Assembly: GCA_016934535.1 (NCBI GenBank)
Contig: JAFGSQ010000050.1
Span: 1 to 25,388 of the forward strand
Origin: a candidate division WOR-3 bacterium
Lineage (GTDB): Bacteria > SDB-A
Length of the DNA stretch: 25,388 nt
Direction of reading: 5' to 3'
Part shown: positions 9,912 through 17,281 of the stretch, in pieces
How the letters are laid out: the number at the start of each line of letters is the position of its first letter
Numbering within the stretch: the stretch's first letter is position 1
Program-made: the position numbers and the translations under genes
The notes under the pieces: model-generated
Databases searched by the model: none
What the model saw: only the letters and a program-made list of their open reading frames with translations
What the model was told of the DNA's origin: nothing

Positions 9912-11018
9912 TCAGAGAAGTTTATCGGCCACACCCCTGGAAGAACAATTAAAACCGGATTTTTTTAGCGACATTTCCATTTCCACCAGACGGACATCCG
10001 AAGCAAGCATCATCTCTATCAATTCGTCAAGACCGACGACCGGTTTCCAGCCGAATTTTTTTTCGGCTTTCGAGCTGTCGCCGATAAGCTTTTCGACTTC
10101 AGACGGTCTGTAGTAATTCGGGTCAACTCTGACGAGAGTTCTTCCGCTGGAGTCATCCACTCCTGTTTCTTTGTCCCCTTTACCTTTCCAGGATATTTTT
10201 ATGCCTATTTTCTCGAAAGATTTTTCTATAAAGTACCTGACCGAATTGGTCTTACCAGTTGCTATGACGTAATCATCCGGTTCTTCCTGCTGAAGCATCA
10301 GCCACATCGCCTGAACGAAATCTCCCGCGAAGCCCCAATCTCTCTGCGCTTCGAGATTGCCCAAGAATATTTCGTTCTGAAGTCCGAATTTAATCCTCGC
10401 AACCGCCCTGGTGATTTTCCTGGTCACAAAAGTCTCGCCTCTTCTCGGAGATTCGTGATTGAAAAGTATCCCGTTGCTCGCGTGCATTCCGAAAGCCTCT
10501 CTGTAATTGACTGTGATCCAGAATGAATAAAGTTTCGCCACTCCGTATGGACTCCTGGGGTGAAAGGGTGTGCTTTCGTTTTGTGGAAATTCTACCGCTT
10601 TGCCGAACAGTTCACTCGTCGAAGCCTGGTAAAACCTGACTTTATCATGCATTTTCAGTATTCTCATAGCCTCGAGAATGCGCAAAGTCCCGACAGCATC
10701 CGATTGAGCTGTGTATTCAGGAGTTTCAAAAGAAACCTGAACGTGACTCTGAGCGCCAAGGTTGTATATTTCGTCGGGTTCAATTTTATTGAGCAATTTG
10801 ATTATACTCGATGAATCTGTCAAGTCGGCGTAATGCAAAAATAGTTTGGCTCCCGGCAGATGAGGATCGTCGTATAGATGATCTATCCTTTCGGTATTGA
10901 AAATCGAACATCTTCTTCTCATACCGTGGACCTCGTATCCTTTTCCCAAAAGCAACTCGGCAAGATAAGAACCGTCCTGTCCGGTAATTCCCGTGATGAG
11001 AGCTTTGCGCGAATTCAT
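9912..11018 (-). CDS. gmd: GDP-mannose 4,6-dehydratase
   Basis: 368 residues; converts GDP-mannose to GDP-4-keto-6-deoxymannose, the precursor of GDP-fucose, GDP-rhamnose and related surface sugars. The extended SDR fold shows the NADP-binding [12 protein letters not shown] (10-21), the catalytic TSELFG segment (T134, E136) and Y158xxxK162. [16 protein letters not shown] and [17 protein letters not shown] are hallmark Gmd segments. AAAGGAG precedes the ATG. It is first in the minus-strand run, with no partner enzyme (fcl or rmd) beside it, so which sugar it leads to cannot be told here. Confidence 0.97.
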   Translation of the reverse strand: MNSRKALITGITGQDGSYLAELLLGKGYEVHGMRRRCSIFNTERIDHLYDDPHLPGAKLFLHYADLTDSSSIIKLLNKIEPDEIYNLGAQSHVQVSFETPEYTAQSDAVGTLRILEAMRILKMHDKVRFYQASTSELFGKAVEFPQNESTPFHPRSPYGVAKLYSFWITVNYREAFGMHASNGILFNHESPRRGETFVTRKITRAVARIKFGLQNEIFLGNLEAQRDWGFAGDFVQAMWLMLQQEEPDDYVIATGKTNSVRYFIEKSFEKIGIKISWKGKGDKETGVDDSSGRTLVRVDPNYYRPSEVEKLIGDSSKAEKKFGWKPVVGLDELIEMMLASDVRLVEMEMSLKKSGFNCSSRGVADKLL

Positions 11019-11053
11019 TATTTCTCCTTTTTCCTTAACAATGATTATGTTTA

Positions 11054-11081
11054 TTGATACAATATACCTGACAAATAATCA
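11054..11081 (+). promoter_or_regulatory. possible promoter for the PAS protein gene
   Basis: TTGATA (11054-11059), a 16-base spacer, TAATCA (11076-11081). Transcription would start about nine bases before the ATG at 11097, which has no ribosome site, so a near-leaderless mRNA is possible. By-eye call in AT-rich DNA. Confidence 0.3.
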
Positions 11082-11082
11082 A
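11054..11082 (-). promoter_or_regulatory. possible promoter for the gmd operon
   Basis: On the minus strand, TTGATT (11077-11082), a 17-base spacer, TATCAA (11054-11059). The hexamers occupy nearly the same bases as the plus-strand pair, because TTGAT and ATCAA form an inverted repeat. Moderate match only. Confidence 0.3.
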
Positions 11083-11096
11083 TCGTAACTGAATAT

Positions 11097-12608
11097 ATGG
11101 AAAAATTAATCCTCACTCCCACTGAAATTAGCGCATTTCTTCTGCACGACAACAAATGCGTTCTCATCGAAGAGGGCAGGATCATATACGCAAATGAAAG
11201 CATGAGATTCCTGTTTTCCTCCGACCCGATAGGATATTTCGTCACTGATCTTTTCCAAAAAGAAGATTTCTCGGAAAATTCCAGACTGAATGCGCTGCTC
11301 CGAAAACCTCAAAAATCTTATTGTTTTTGGCTGGGCGTTCATATGGTCATAGACAGGATCATATACCCCTCCAACATACTTGTTTCTTCAATAAGCATAA
11401 AAAACAAATGGATTTGGAGACTGTACGCCTTTTTTGACATAGACGATTTTTTTAAAAGATATTTTTCGTCGTCTTTTTTGGATTACATCCCGGACGCTGT
11501 AGCATTTCTCGATACGGAAAGCAACATAATCAGCGCCAATAAAGTTTTTCTCGAAACATTCGGCTATCAAAGCAAAGACGAGATTTTCAAAAAAAACATT
11601 GACAATCTTATAGTCCCCAAAAATGAATATAATTCCGGAAAGGAACTGACTAAAAACATAATGCGGGGCATGAGACTCGGGCAGGATGACGTTCCGAGGA
11701 TTCGCAAAGACGGTTCGGCTATCTGGGTCAGCATAGCGGGAGGACCGGTTTATTTCGAAGACGAAAAATACAGCAAAAATGACACAGAACCTATCGGGAT
11801 AGTGGTGATTTACCGGGACGTAACCGACGTCCATGAAAACCGCATAAAAACAGCCTCGCAGGAAACCAGGATCCAGAACTATTACGAACACAAAATGAAG
11901 GCTAACGACACAGAAAACATACAAGAAAGCATGGACATTATAGCCAACGGCTTTCTTGAAAATTCATTTTTAGGAGTTTACTTCAATATTAATACAGAAA
12001 AAGGAAGATGTATTATCCGGAAAGGATTTTTCGAAAACAAATCTTTCGATGAAGCCGTCGAAAAAAATCTGAAACAAAAATACAGAAAAAAAATGATTTA
12101 CATAACTGAAAAAAATTATCACGTCCTCGATTTACCCAAAACCTGTTCCTCTGTCGTCGGTAAAAACGAATTGAAGCTACTTTTTTCACCTATCATTTCG
12201 GACGAAGACATTAATGTAAACGAGTTTCCGGCAAATTACATAATAGCTGTCAGTGAACCCGATAACCACGAATACAAAGAAGAACTCTTTTCGATGTACA
12301 GCCAAACCATACACATTTTGACTCAGAAGAATATACTAAAGGAAAATCGTGAAAATCTCCTGAAAACCGAGGTTCTTTTACAGACAGCCGGAGCCGTATC
12401 GCACCATATCACACAGCCCCTGACTGTCGCGATGCTGGCGATTTCTCAGGTCAAAGAGACCTGTGCGGATCAGAAAACAAAAAAACAGCTGGATATTATC
12501 ATGGATTCTCTTAAAAGAATGGAAAGCGAAATCGCAAAACTCCGTAACATAGCAGAATATAACACAGAAAAGTATATTGGCGACACTAAGATAATAAATT
12601 TAAACTGA
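11097..12608 (+). CDS. PAS-domain sensor with histidine phosphoacceptor helices but no ATPase domain
   Basis: 503 residues with no signal peptide or membrane segment. Residues 15-115 look like a first PAS-like domain (IIYANESMRFLF). Residues 125-245 are a clear PAS/PAC (IPDAVAFLDTESNIISANKV, with PIGIVVIYRDVTD at the end). Residues 270-400 may be a GAF-like fold. Residues 410-488 resemble a DHp/HisKA helix pair with H-box AVSHHITQPLT, where H436 would be the phosphate acceptor. The acid that usually follows this His is replaced by H437. The protein ends (YIGDTKIINLN) where a HATPase domain would begin, and the facing strand is already creatininase coding sequence. It may receive a phosphate, or dimerise with a separate kinase. 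Its 3' end overlaps the creatininase gene by 23 bases, tail to tail. The start lacks a ribosome site. Confidence 0.75.
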   Translation: MEKLILTPTEISAFLLHDNKCVLIEEGRIIYANESMRFLFSSDPIGYFVTDLFQKEDFSENSRLNALLRKPQKSYCFWLGVHMVIDRIIYPSNILVSSISIKNKWIWRLYAFFDIDDFFKRYFSSSFLDYIPDAVAFLDTESNIISANKVFLETFGYQSKDEIFKKNIDNLIVPKNEYNSGKELTKNIMRGMRLGQDDVPRIRKDGSAIWVSIAGGPVYFEDEKYSKNDTEPIGIVVIYRDVTDVHENRIKTASQETRIQNYYEHKMKANDTENIQESMDIIANGFLENSFLGVYFNINTEKGRCIIRKGFFENKSFDEAVEKNLKQKYRKKMIYITEKNYHVLDLPKTCSSVVGKNELKLLFSPIISDEDINVNEFPANYIIAVSEPDNHEYKEELFSMYSQTIHILTQKNILKENRENLLKTEVLLQTAGAVSHHITQPLTVAMLAISQVKETCADQKTKKQLDIIMDSLKRMESEIAKLRNIAEYNTEKYIGDTKIINLN

Positions 12609-13338
12609 CCCAAAAATCAATATTCTTGAGGACCTCCGAAACCGTTTGCAACACTTTCTTTACAACTGAATCATAGAATATTCGGGAAAGCTCAGGATCA
12701 TTTACCGGATCACCTCCCGATCCGTCATATACAATCACGGTTGAAGGGACGGGTACCGAATCAATGCCTTTATGAGGGCAGTATTTTGAAATTTTTGTCG
12801 AATATTCCCATCTGACAAGCTCCGGACACACAGCTTGAATCATGGCGGTTTCATCAATCGCCGCGTGTCCTCCCGTTTTTTTGAATATTTCTTCAGACAG
12901 ATCCGCGCAGTGTATCCACCAGTGCACGGTGACTACAAAAAGACCGGTTTCTCTGTATACCCTTTCGGCAACATTTTTCAGGGAAGCCATGTTGCCTCCG
13001 TGTCCGTTGTTTATCACAATCTTTTTGAAACCGGTTTTCTTAAGAGAAACAGAAATTTCAAACAGCAAATTTTCAAAAGTGTCTTTTGTCAGCGTCATGG
13101 AGCCATTGTACGGGAGTAATCCGCCGGTCAATCCGTAGGGAACTGCCGGAGCTATCAAAGCGTTCAAACCTCCAGCTATGTCTTGGGAAATTTTATCGGG
13201 TATGATTACGTCCGTGCCCAGAGGGGCAATTCCATGAGCTTCAATCGTTCCTACTGGAAGAATTACAGTGTCAATTGACTTCTCTCTAATAATCTCCGTA
13301 AGTTCGATATTGTTTAAACCGAGGATATTCCTTTCCAT
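12586..13338 (-). CDS. creatininase-family amidohydrolase
   Basis: 250 residues; cytoplasmic metal-dependent amidohydrolase of the creatininase fold. Visible metal-site motifs are PVGTIEAHGIAPLGTD (E33, H35, D43), NNGHGGN (H113) and GGHAAIDETA (H158, E163). The NGHGGN form, lacking the second-metal Glu two residues after the His, is the common form in bacterial members such as MftE-like peptidases and formamide hydrolases; true creatininases differ here. The actual substrate is unknown. There is no mycofactocin or riboflavin gene nearby to guide it. It starts five bases after the stop of the TPR gene and is probably last in that operon. Its C-terminal codons overlap the convergent PAS gene. 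Confidence 0.88.
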   Translation of the reverse strand: MERNILGLNNIELTEIIREKSIDTVILPVGTIEAHGIAPLGTDVIIPDKISQDIAGGLNALIAPAVPYGLTGGLLPYNGSMTLTKDTFENLLFEISVSLKKTGFKKIVINNGHGGNMASLKNVAERVYRETGLFVVTVHWWIHCADLSEEIFKKTGGHAAIDETAMIQAVCPELVRWEYSTKISKYCPHKGIDSVPVPSTVIVYDGSGGDPVNDPELSRIFYDSVVKKVLQTVSEVLKNIDFWVSLNLLS

Positions 13339-13342
13339 ACTG

Positions 13343-14650
13343 TTAAAAATACCTCATGGCCAGAACTACTCCCGCAGCGGTTCCGGCGGCGAATGACAAA
13401 AATATTATTATGGAAACAGCAGAGTTGAGAAAAGAAAGCTTTGCTTCGTATTTTTTAATTTTTTTAAAGTCTACGTCGGGAGTTTTCTTTTCAGGTTTTC
13501 CTCTGTCCCACAGATAGGATTTTTCAATTTCATCGATTTCCTGAAATTTATCGAAGGACAGTGTTTTTTCATCTTTCTTTTGTTCCTCGGTTTTTATACC
13601 TTCCTCAAATTCATCAGGAGGAGGAGGAGGCACCATTTTTTGGGCAGGAAGAGATTCTGGTACCGGTTCCGGGGGAGTCGGTTCCGGAGGAGCCGGTTCA
13701 GGTTCAATTTTTTCGGCCGTGCTTTTCTCAGGAATTTCTGCAGAAACCTGACTCATCGCGACCAAATCACCTTCACGGAAATCATCCTCTTCTTTCTCTT
13801 CCTGCAGTTGTGCGGATTCTTTCTCGGGAGGCGGCGGCGGCGCTATGATTGTGTGTTCTATCAATAAATCCTCTTCGGGGGTTTCTTCCGATTTGGAGGG
13901 TTTTAACTTTGAAATCGCCTGAGATATTTTATCCAGGTCGGCAATCTGCTGTTCTGTCTTTGCTGTGTCTTTCGCCGCTTTGAGATTGATTTTTGCAATT
14001 TCAATGTTGCCAAGCATGATGTGGCAGTGAATCGCTCCGACAAGACTTTCAAACTTCTTCAGCTGGCTTTCCGATCCCTTCTCGTAGCAATTTAAAGCTT
14101 TGTCGTATTGAGCTTTTCCCGCGTAGTATTTTCCGAAAAGCGTCCAAAGGTAAGGGTCGTTTTTGCTGACTGAAAGCAATGATCCAATTTCCTCCGCTGC
14201 CGCATCGTCGATTTTCGTTTCGTCAAGTTTTTCGACGAACTCGATTGATTTTTTAAGAATTCTGTTTGTGGTCAGCATTTCCTTAATGAGTGAGTCAGCC
14301 ATGTTCCTCTCACCAGCGGAACTTTTCTGCAGACTGAGGTTTTTCAGCGAGAAATAAGCGTCGACATTGTGCCCGAGCACTTCTGAGTTAGCGGCTTGAA
14401 TCACGACTTTTTGAGTTGCGGATTTGGAATTGTCTATAGCGATGGCAAAAGCATCCATCGCCTTCTCTTTCTCTTTCCTTTTAGAATAGATTAGCCCTTT
14501 CTGATACTGCAAAAAAGCTGTGACTCCTTTATCCATGTCCTTTTCAGATTTGTACAGATTCTCTATAACTTCGAGAGCTCTTTCGTGTTCCCCGATTTTT
14601 CTCATCTTTTGGATTTCTTTGAGAATTTCTTTGATGTCGCCGTCGATCAT
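13343..14650 (-). CDS. tail-anchored TPR protein with Pro/Glu-rich linker
   Basis: 435 residues; no named family recognised. Residues 10-245 are alpha-helical with TPR-like repeats (clearest at about 165-215, KYYAGKAQYDKALNCYEKGSE). Residues 250-360 form a disordered linker rich in P and E, with two runs of five prolines (271-275 and 341-345) and a PEP-type repeat between them (317-333). Residues 408-433 are a single membrane helix and only two residues follow, so this is a tail-anchored protein with the TPR part in the cytoplasm. It may act as a scaffold at the inner membrane. The ATG overlaps the stop of the upstream GNAT-like gene (ATGA). The proline runs would probably need EF-P for translation. 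Confidence 0.85.
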   Translation of the reverse strand: MIDGDIKEILKEIQKMRKIGEHERALEVIENLYKSEKDMDKGVTAFLQYQKGLIYSKRKEKEKAMDAFAIAIDNSKSATQKVVIQAANSEVLGHNVDAYFSLKNLSLQKSSAGERNMADSLIKEMLTTNRILKKSIEFVEKLDETKIDDAAAEEIGSLLSVSKNDPYLWTLFGKYYAGKAQYDKALNCYEKGSESQLKKFESLVGAIHCHIMLGNIEIAKINLKAAKDTAKTEQQIADLDKISQAISKLKPSKSEETPEEDLLIEHTIIAPPPPPEKESAQLQEEKEEDDFREGDLVAMSQVSAEIPEKSTAEKIEPEPAPPEPTPPEPVPESLPAQKMVPPPPPDEFEEGIKTEEQKKDEKTLSFDKFQEIDEIEKSYLWDRGKPEKKTPDVDFKKIKKYEAKLSFLNSAVSIIIFLSFAAGTAAGVVLAMRYF

Positions 14651-15381
14651 TCCGTGATCCTGTTTTTCGTACGAGCTTTACTTGCTTCAATTTCAATAAT
14701 TCTATAACCTGTGTCTCTGAATCCTATCTTCTCAGCCAAAACCCACGATCTGAAGCTAATTTCAGGCGCGAGATAAATAGGTTTGATGCCGAGGGAAATA
14801 AGTTCTGAGGCCAGAGAAGACAAAACGTATACTGCCCATTTTTCGTTGTCGGATTCACCTGAACACTCCAGAGATAATTCGGCGGCTTTTTCGTACATCC
14901 AGAAAACAGACGATGAAGCTTTCGTCTCGCCTTCCAGGACAGTCTTGACCTCAATCGGAAAACCTTTAGAATCGCGGTTTATCACAACATCACCCCTCGG
15001 CCTTTGAGTGCCGGCAATGGCAGGAGTATCACACTCCATGACCGTATAAATCTCAAAACTTCTCCCGGGATTCTCAAGCAGTTCCAGAAAACCTTGTGAC
15101 TGTTCGGGTATATCTATTCTGTATCCGGAATAATCTTTAGCATCAAAAAGTTCGGTGATAAAAATATCAATAATCTTTCTTTCGTCGGATTTTATGAAAA
15201 TCATTCTTCGCACGTCGTCTATTGAAGATATAAATTTCGTCTCAAAGCCCTTTAAGCCGAACAACTCGGATGAAGGGTTGTTTTTCAGGAAAAAAACGGA
15301 GAGATAATCCCCCGCGTCTTTAATAAACATATCAATGTAGGGATAAGTCTCCCTTTCGATTTTAAAAATCCTTTTCGTCAT
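14647..15381 (-). CDS. hypothetical protein with a GNAT-like C-terminal segment
   Basis: 244 residues, soluble, no signal peptide. The last quarter (residues about 185-235) has the spacing of the acyl-CoA-binding half of GNAT acetyltransferases: a helix (VYVLSSLASELISLGIKP), a strand, then SFRSWVLAEKIGFRDTGYR, where an aligned S/N plus K-x-GF is typical. The N-terminal part is not recognised. The expected pyrophosphate-binding loop (Q/R-x-x-G-x-G/A) is not evident before it, so activity is uncertain and the protein may be a degenerate or divergent family member. It overlaps both neighbours as ATGA (lipoprotein upstream, TPR protein downstream) and must be expressed with them. Confidence 0.65.
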   Translation of the reverse strand: MTKRIFKIERETYPYIDMFIKDAGDYLSVFFLKNNPSSELFGLKGFETKFISSIDDVRRMIFIKSDERKIIDIFITELFDAKDYSGYRIDIPEQSQGFLELLENPGRSFEIYTVMECDTPAIAGTQRPRGDVVINRDSKGFPIEVKTVLEGETKASSSVFWMYEKAAELSLECSGESDNEKWAVYVLSSLASELISLGIKPIYLAPEISFRSWVLAEKIGFRDTGYRIIEIEASKARTKNRITE

Positions 15382-15764
15382 CTGTCATAACTTATTACAT
15401 AATCCATTATGCCATCAGACCCGTATCCGTATATCCGATATCCGGATCCGTCGTTTACGTAACCAACCTGTCCCTTCGACGCAGGCATGCCGTCAACAAA
15501 AGCAGGGACTCCTGAAGCGTAAGGGTTTAAAGCAGAAGGCATATCGATTTCGTTTATCGAACGGGGACAAGCCGATGAAGGAGACTCCAAAATAAACAGA
15601 TCCAGTGCGTCCTTAAGTTTCTGCATATTTATCTTGACGGACTTATCTTTTGCCGCCGCGGCCTGATCAATGGAAGCTCGCCCGGACATATCATCCACGG
15701 CTCCGGATGAACATCCGGCGAGCGATAAAATCATGAACAAAGATAAAACTTTAAGCTTCCTCAT
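15378..15764 (-). CDS. lipoprotein with a pilin/pseudopilin-like body
   Basis: 128 residues. A lipobox (LAGC, Cys18) after a basic N-terminus and hydrophobic core marks it as a lipoprotein. The rest resembles the soluble part of type IV pilin/type II pseudopilin proteins: an amphipathic helix at 38-60 (KINMQKLKDALDLFILES), a CPRSINEI segment where pilins have YPxSLxEL, an NPY at 80-82, and a GQVGYVNDGSGYRIYGYGSD region (98-117) typical of pilin C-terminal sheets. The prepilin peptidase signal is absent and is replaced by the lipid anchor. The ATG follows AGGAG at a very short distance, nine bases after the TlpA-like gene. The pilin comparison is from pattern memory, without an alignment. Confidence 0.75.
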   Translation of the reverse strand: MRKLKVLSLFMILSLAGCSSGAVDDMSGRASIDQAAAAKDKSVKINMQKLKDALDLFILESPSSACPRSINEIDMPSALNPYASGVPAFVDGMPASKGQVGYVNDGSGYRIYGYGSDGIMDYVISYDR

Positions 15765-15773
15765 CTCTCCTGC

Positions 15774-16352
15774 TTATTTCAGGATATTTTCCAGCGCCTC
15801 CTCCATCTCTCCCTGCATGTCGGGCGAGAAGCCGACGAAAGATTTAACTATCTTTCCCGATGAATTCAGAATGTAAGTTTGAGGTATCGCTCCCCCTCCA
15901 GGGGCAAGAGCCATGGACATGAAATCGCTGTTAGTGGTATGAAGCGTCATGTAATTTATTTTGTTTGAGGAAACGAAGGCGGGCAAGACTCCCATATTGT
16001 CGTCAACACTGATTCCTATCACAACTAAACCTTTGCTTCCCAATTCCTCCTGGAATTCAATGAGATGAGGAATCTCGGCTCTGCAAGGTCCGCACCATGT
16101 CGCCCAGAAATCTATCAAGTATGCTTTTGCTCCCAAAGAAGTGAGCTTAACTGTGTCTCCGCCGTCAAGCCAGGCCATTTCCGGAAAATTGCTGCCGACT
16201 TTCATGTCAGAATTCGTGAAAGAAACCATTGAAAAAATTCCTGATTCGGAAGCCGAAGAATTTGTCGCTGTTCCGCTGCCTTGAGAAGATCCACATGTGA
16301 AAATTCCTGTCAAAAGAGTTACAACCGAGAGTAAAATCATAGCGCGTTTCAA
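15774..16352 (-). CDS. TlpA/ResA-like thiol-disulfide oxidoreductase, probable lipoprotein
   Basis: 192 residues; thioredoxin fold with active site WCGPC (C87, C90) and the cis-proline segment GGAIPQTYIL. These exported proteins reduce or exchange disulfides outside the inner membrane, for example during cytochrome c maturation; the target here is unknown. Residues 1-20 form a signal with Cys20. The lipobox (IFTC) is off-consensus because Thr precedes Cys, but a Ser/Gly/Thr-rich linker of about 20 residues follows, as is usual in lipoproteins. The start is most likely TTG at 16352, with AGGAGG four bases upstream. The next ATG (16340) would lose the Lys-Arg of the signal peptide. It lies 17 bases after the zinc-ribbon gene. 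Confidence 0.9.
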   Translation of the reverse strand: MKRAMILLSVVTLLTGIFTCGSSQGSGTATNSSASESGIFSMVSFTNSDMKVGSNFPEMAWLDGGDTVKLTSLGAKAYLIDFWATWCGPCRAEIPHLIEFQEELGSKGLVVIGISVDDNMGVLPAFVSSNKINYMTLHTTNSDFMSMALAPGGGAIPQTYILNSSGKIVKSFVGFSPDMQGEMEEALENILK

Positions 16353-16356
16353 AAAT

Positions 16357-16362
16357 CCTCCT
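16357..16362 (-). promoter_or_regulatory. ribosome binding site deciding a TTG start
   Basis: A perfect AGGAGG on the minus strand lies four bases before TTG (16352). The next in-frame ATG is 16 bases away and would delete the basic residues of the signal peptide, so TTG is chosen. Confidence 0.6.
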
Positions 16363-16369
16363 TTATAAG

Positions 16370-17227
16370 CTACCGGAAAAGGATCTTTCCTTTTCCTATA
16401 ATTGTGTTGATGGCGTCGCGGAAAAACACGACTGCCGTGTCCCAGTCGGCATCTTTTACCGCTTCCTGTCTGTAAAATTGTAATGCTTTCTTTATTTCGT
16501 TGAGAAGATTCACCGGGATTTTTCCGGTTTTTGCCGATTCATCCGACTCTTCAGGATAATACATTTTCAACTCATTGACTACTCTGCTCGCCAGGTTTCT
16601 CAGCTTATCTTCAGGTGTTTTGGGAATGTTGAAAAATTCTTCGAGAGAGGATGTACTCTGCGTCGTTTCCTGTGAGCTTTTGCTTCTGAAATCATCAGCC
16701 GGTTTTAAATCTTTTTTATGTTGAGTAATGCCGCCTCCCGATTGTATCGAAAAAGAATCTTCAAAAACGGGTTTCGGCTTCGAAGTTAGTCCACTCAGGT
16801 CAAAAGGGTTACCCTGTTTTATTATATCGGGTTTTTCTGTTTTGGGCGTCTGTTTCTGAAAACCGAAATCGTCGGGAAAGCTCGTAAAATCCTGCTTTTT
16901 CTGTTTAATAGGCATTTCGAACTCATTCCTGAACATTTCGGTTTCGTCCAGAATGGATTCTTTCTTTTTCGGTTGGGAAACGCTTTTTTCAAACAAATCT
17001 GATTTTCCCGAAAATGTCTGGTTTTGAACTGCTTGTCTGCTGGAAAATTTCTGAAACTCGATTTCAGCTTCTTCTCTTGATATTCTGGTTAAAATCAAAG
17101 GCAGAGGTTCAACAAAAATCGTAAAAATATTACCGCATTCAATGCACTCGACTGGTGCTCCTCCATTGGGCACCTCTGAATCTTTCACTGAATACCTTGT
17201 CTTACAACGGGGACATTCAATTATCAT
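16370..17227 (-). CDS. zinc-ribbon (MJ0042-type) protein with disordered middle and conserved helical C-terminus
   Basis: 285 residues. Residues 1-37 are a zinc ribbon: C5/C8 and C28/C31 with the MJ0042-like layout CPRCKTRYSVKDSEVP then VECIECGNIF. Residues 40-195 are low-complexity, rich in K, S, Q, P and E, and probably disordered. Residues 195-285 are an ordered helical domain (LRNLASRVVNELKMYYPEES, then an AVVFFRDAINTIIGKGKIL end). MJ0042 ribbons often sit at the N-terminus of regulatory or envelope-associated proteins in bacteria; the role is unknown. The ATG has GAGGA upstream. It follows yifB after 54 bases, where a weak TATACT is visible but no convincing -35. Confidence 0.82.
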   Translation of the reverse strand: MIIECPRCKTRYSVKDSEVPNGGAPVECIECGNIFTIFVEPLPLILTRISREEAEIEFQKFSSRQAVQNQTFSGKSDLFEKSVSQPKKKESILDETEMFRNEFEMPIKQKKQDFTSFPDDFGFQKQTPKTEKPDIIKQGNPFDLSGLTSKPKPVFEDSFSIQSGGGITQHKKDLKPADDFRSKSSQETTQSTSSLEEFFNIPKTPEDKLRNLASRVVNELKMYYPEESDESAKTGKIPVNLLNEIKKALQFYRQEAVKDADWDTAVVFFRDAINTIIGKGKILFR

Positions 17228-17281
17228 AAACTTCCTCGTAAATTAGTATAAAATTACAAAAACTGTCTTTTTCTCTGAATA

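Noticed and set aside
11388-11924. Minus-strand 178-residue frame inside the PAS gene
   Set aside because: The opposite strand has PAS and H-box motifs; this frame has only aromatic-rich shadow sequence.
13561-13867. Plus-strand frames rich in Phe, Arg and Leu opposite the TPR protein
   Set aside because: They mirror the Pro/Glu-rich linker codons on the minus strand; the bias comes from GAA/CCG repeats and there is no ribosome site.
17228-17281. Promoter between comM and the zinc-ribbon gene
   Set aside because: TATACT is present but no -35 hexamer fits at 16-18 bases; continued transcription from comM is simpler.
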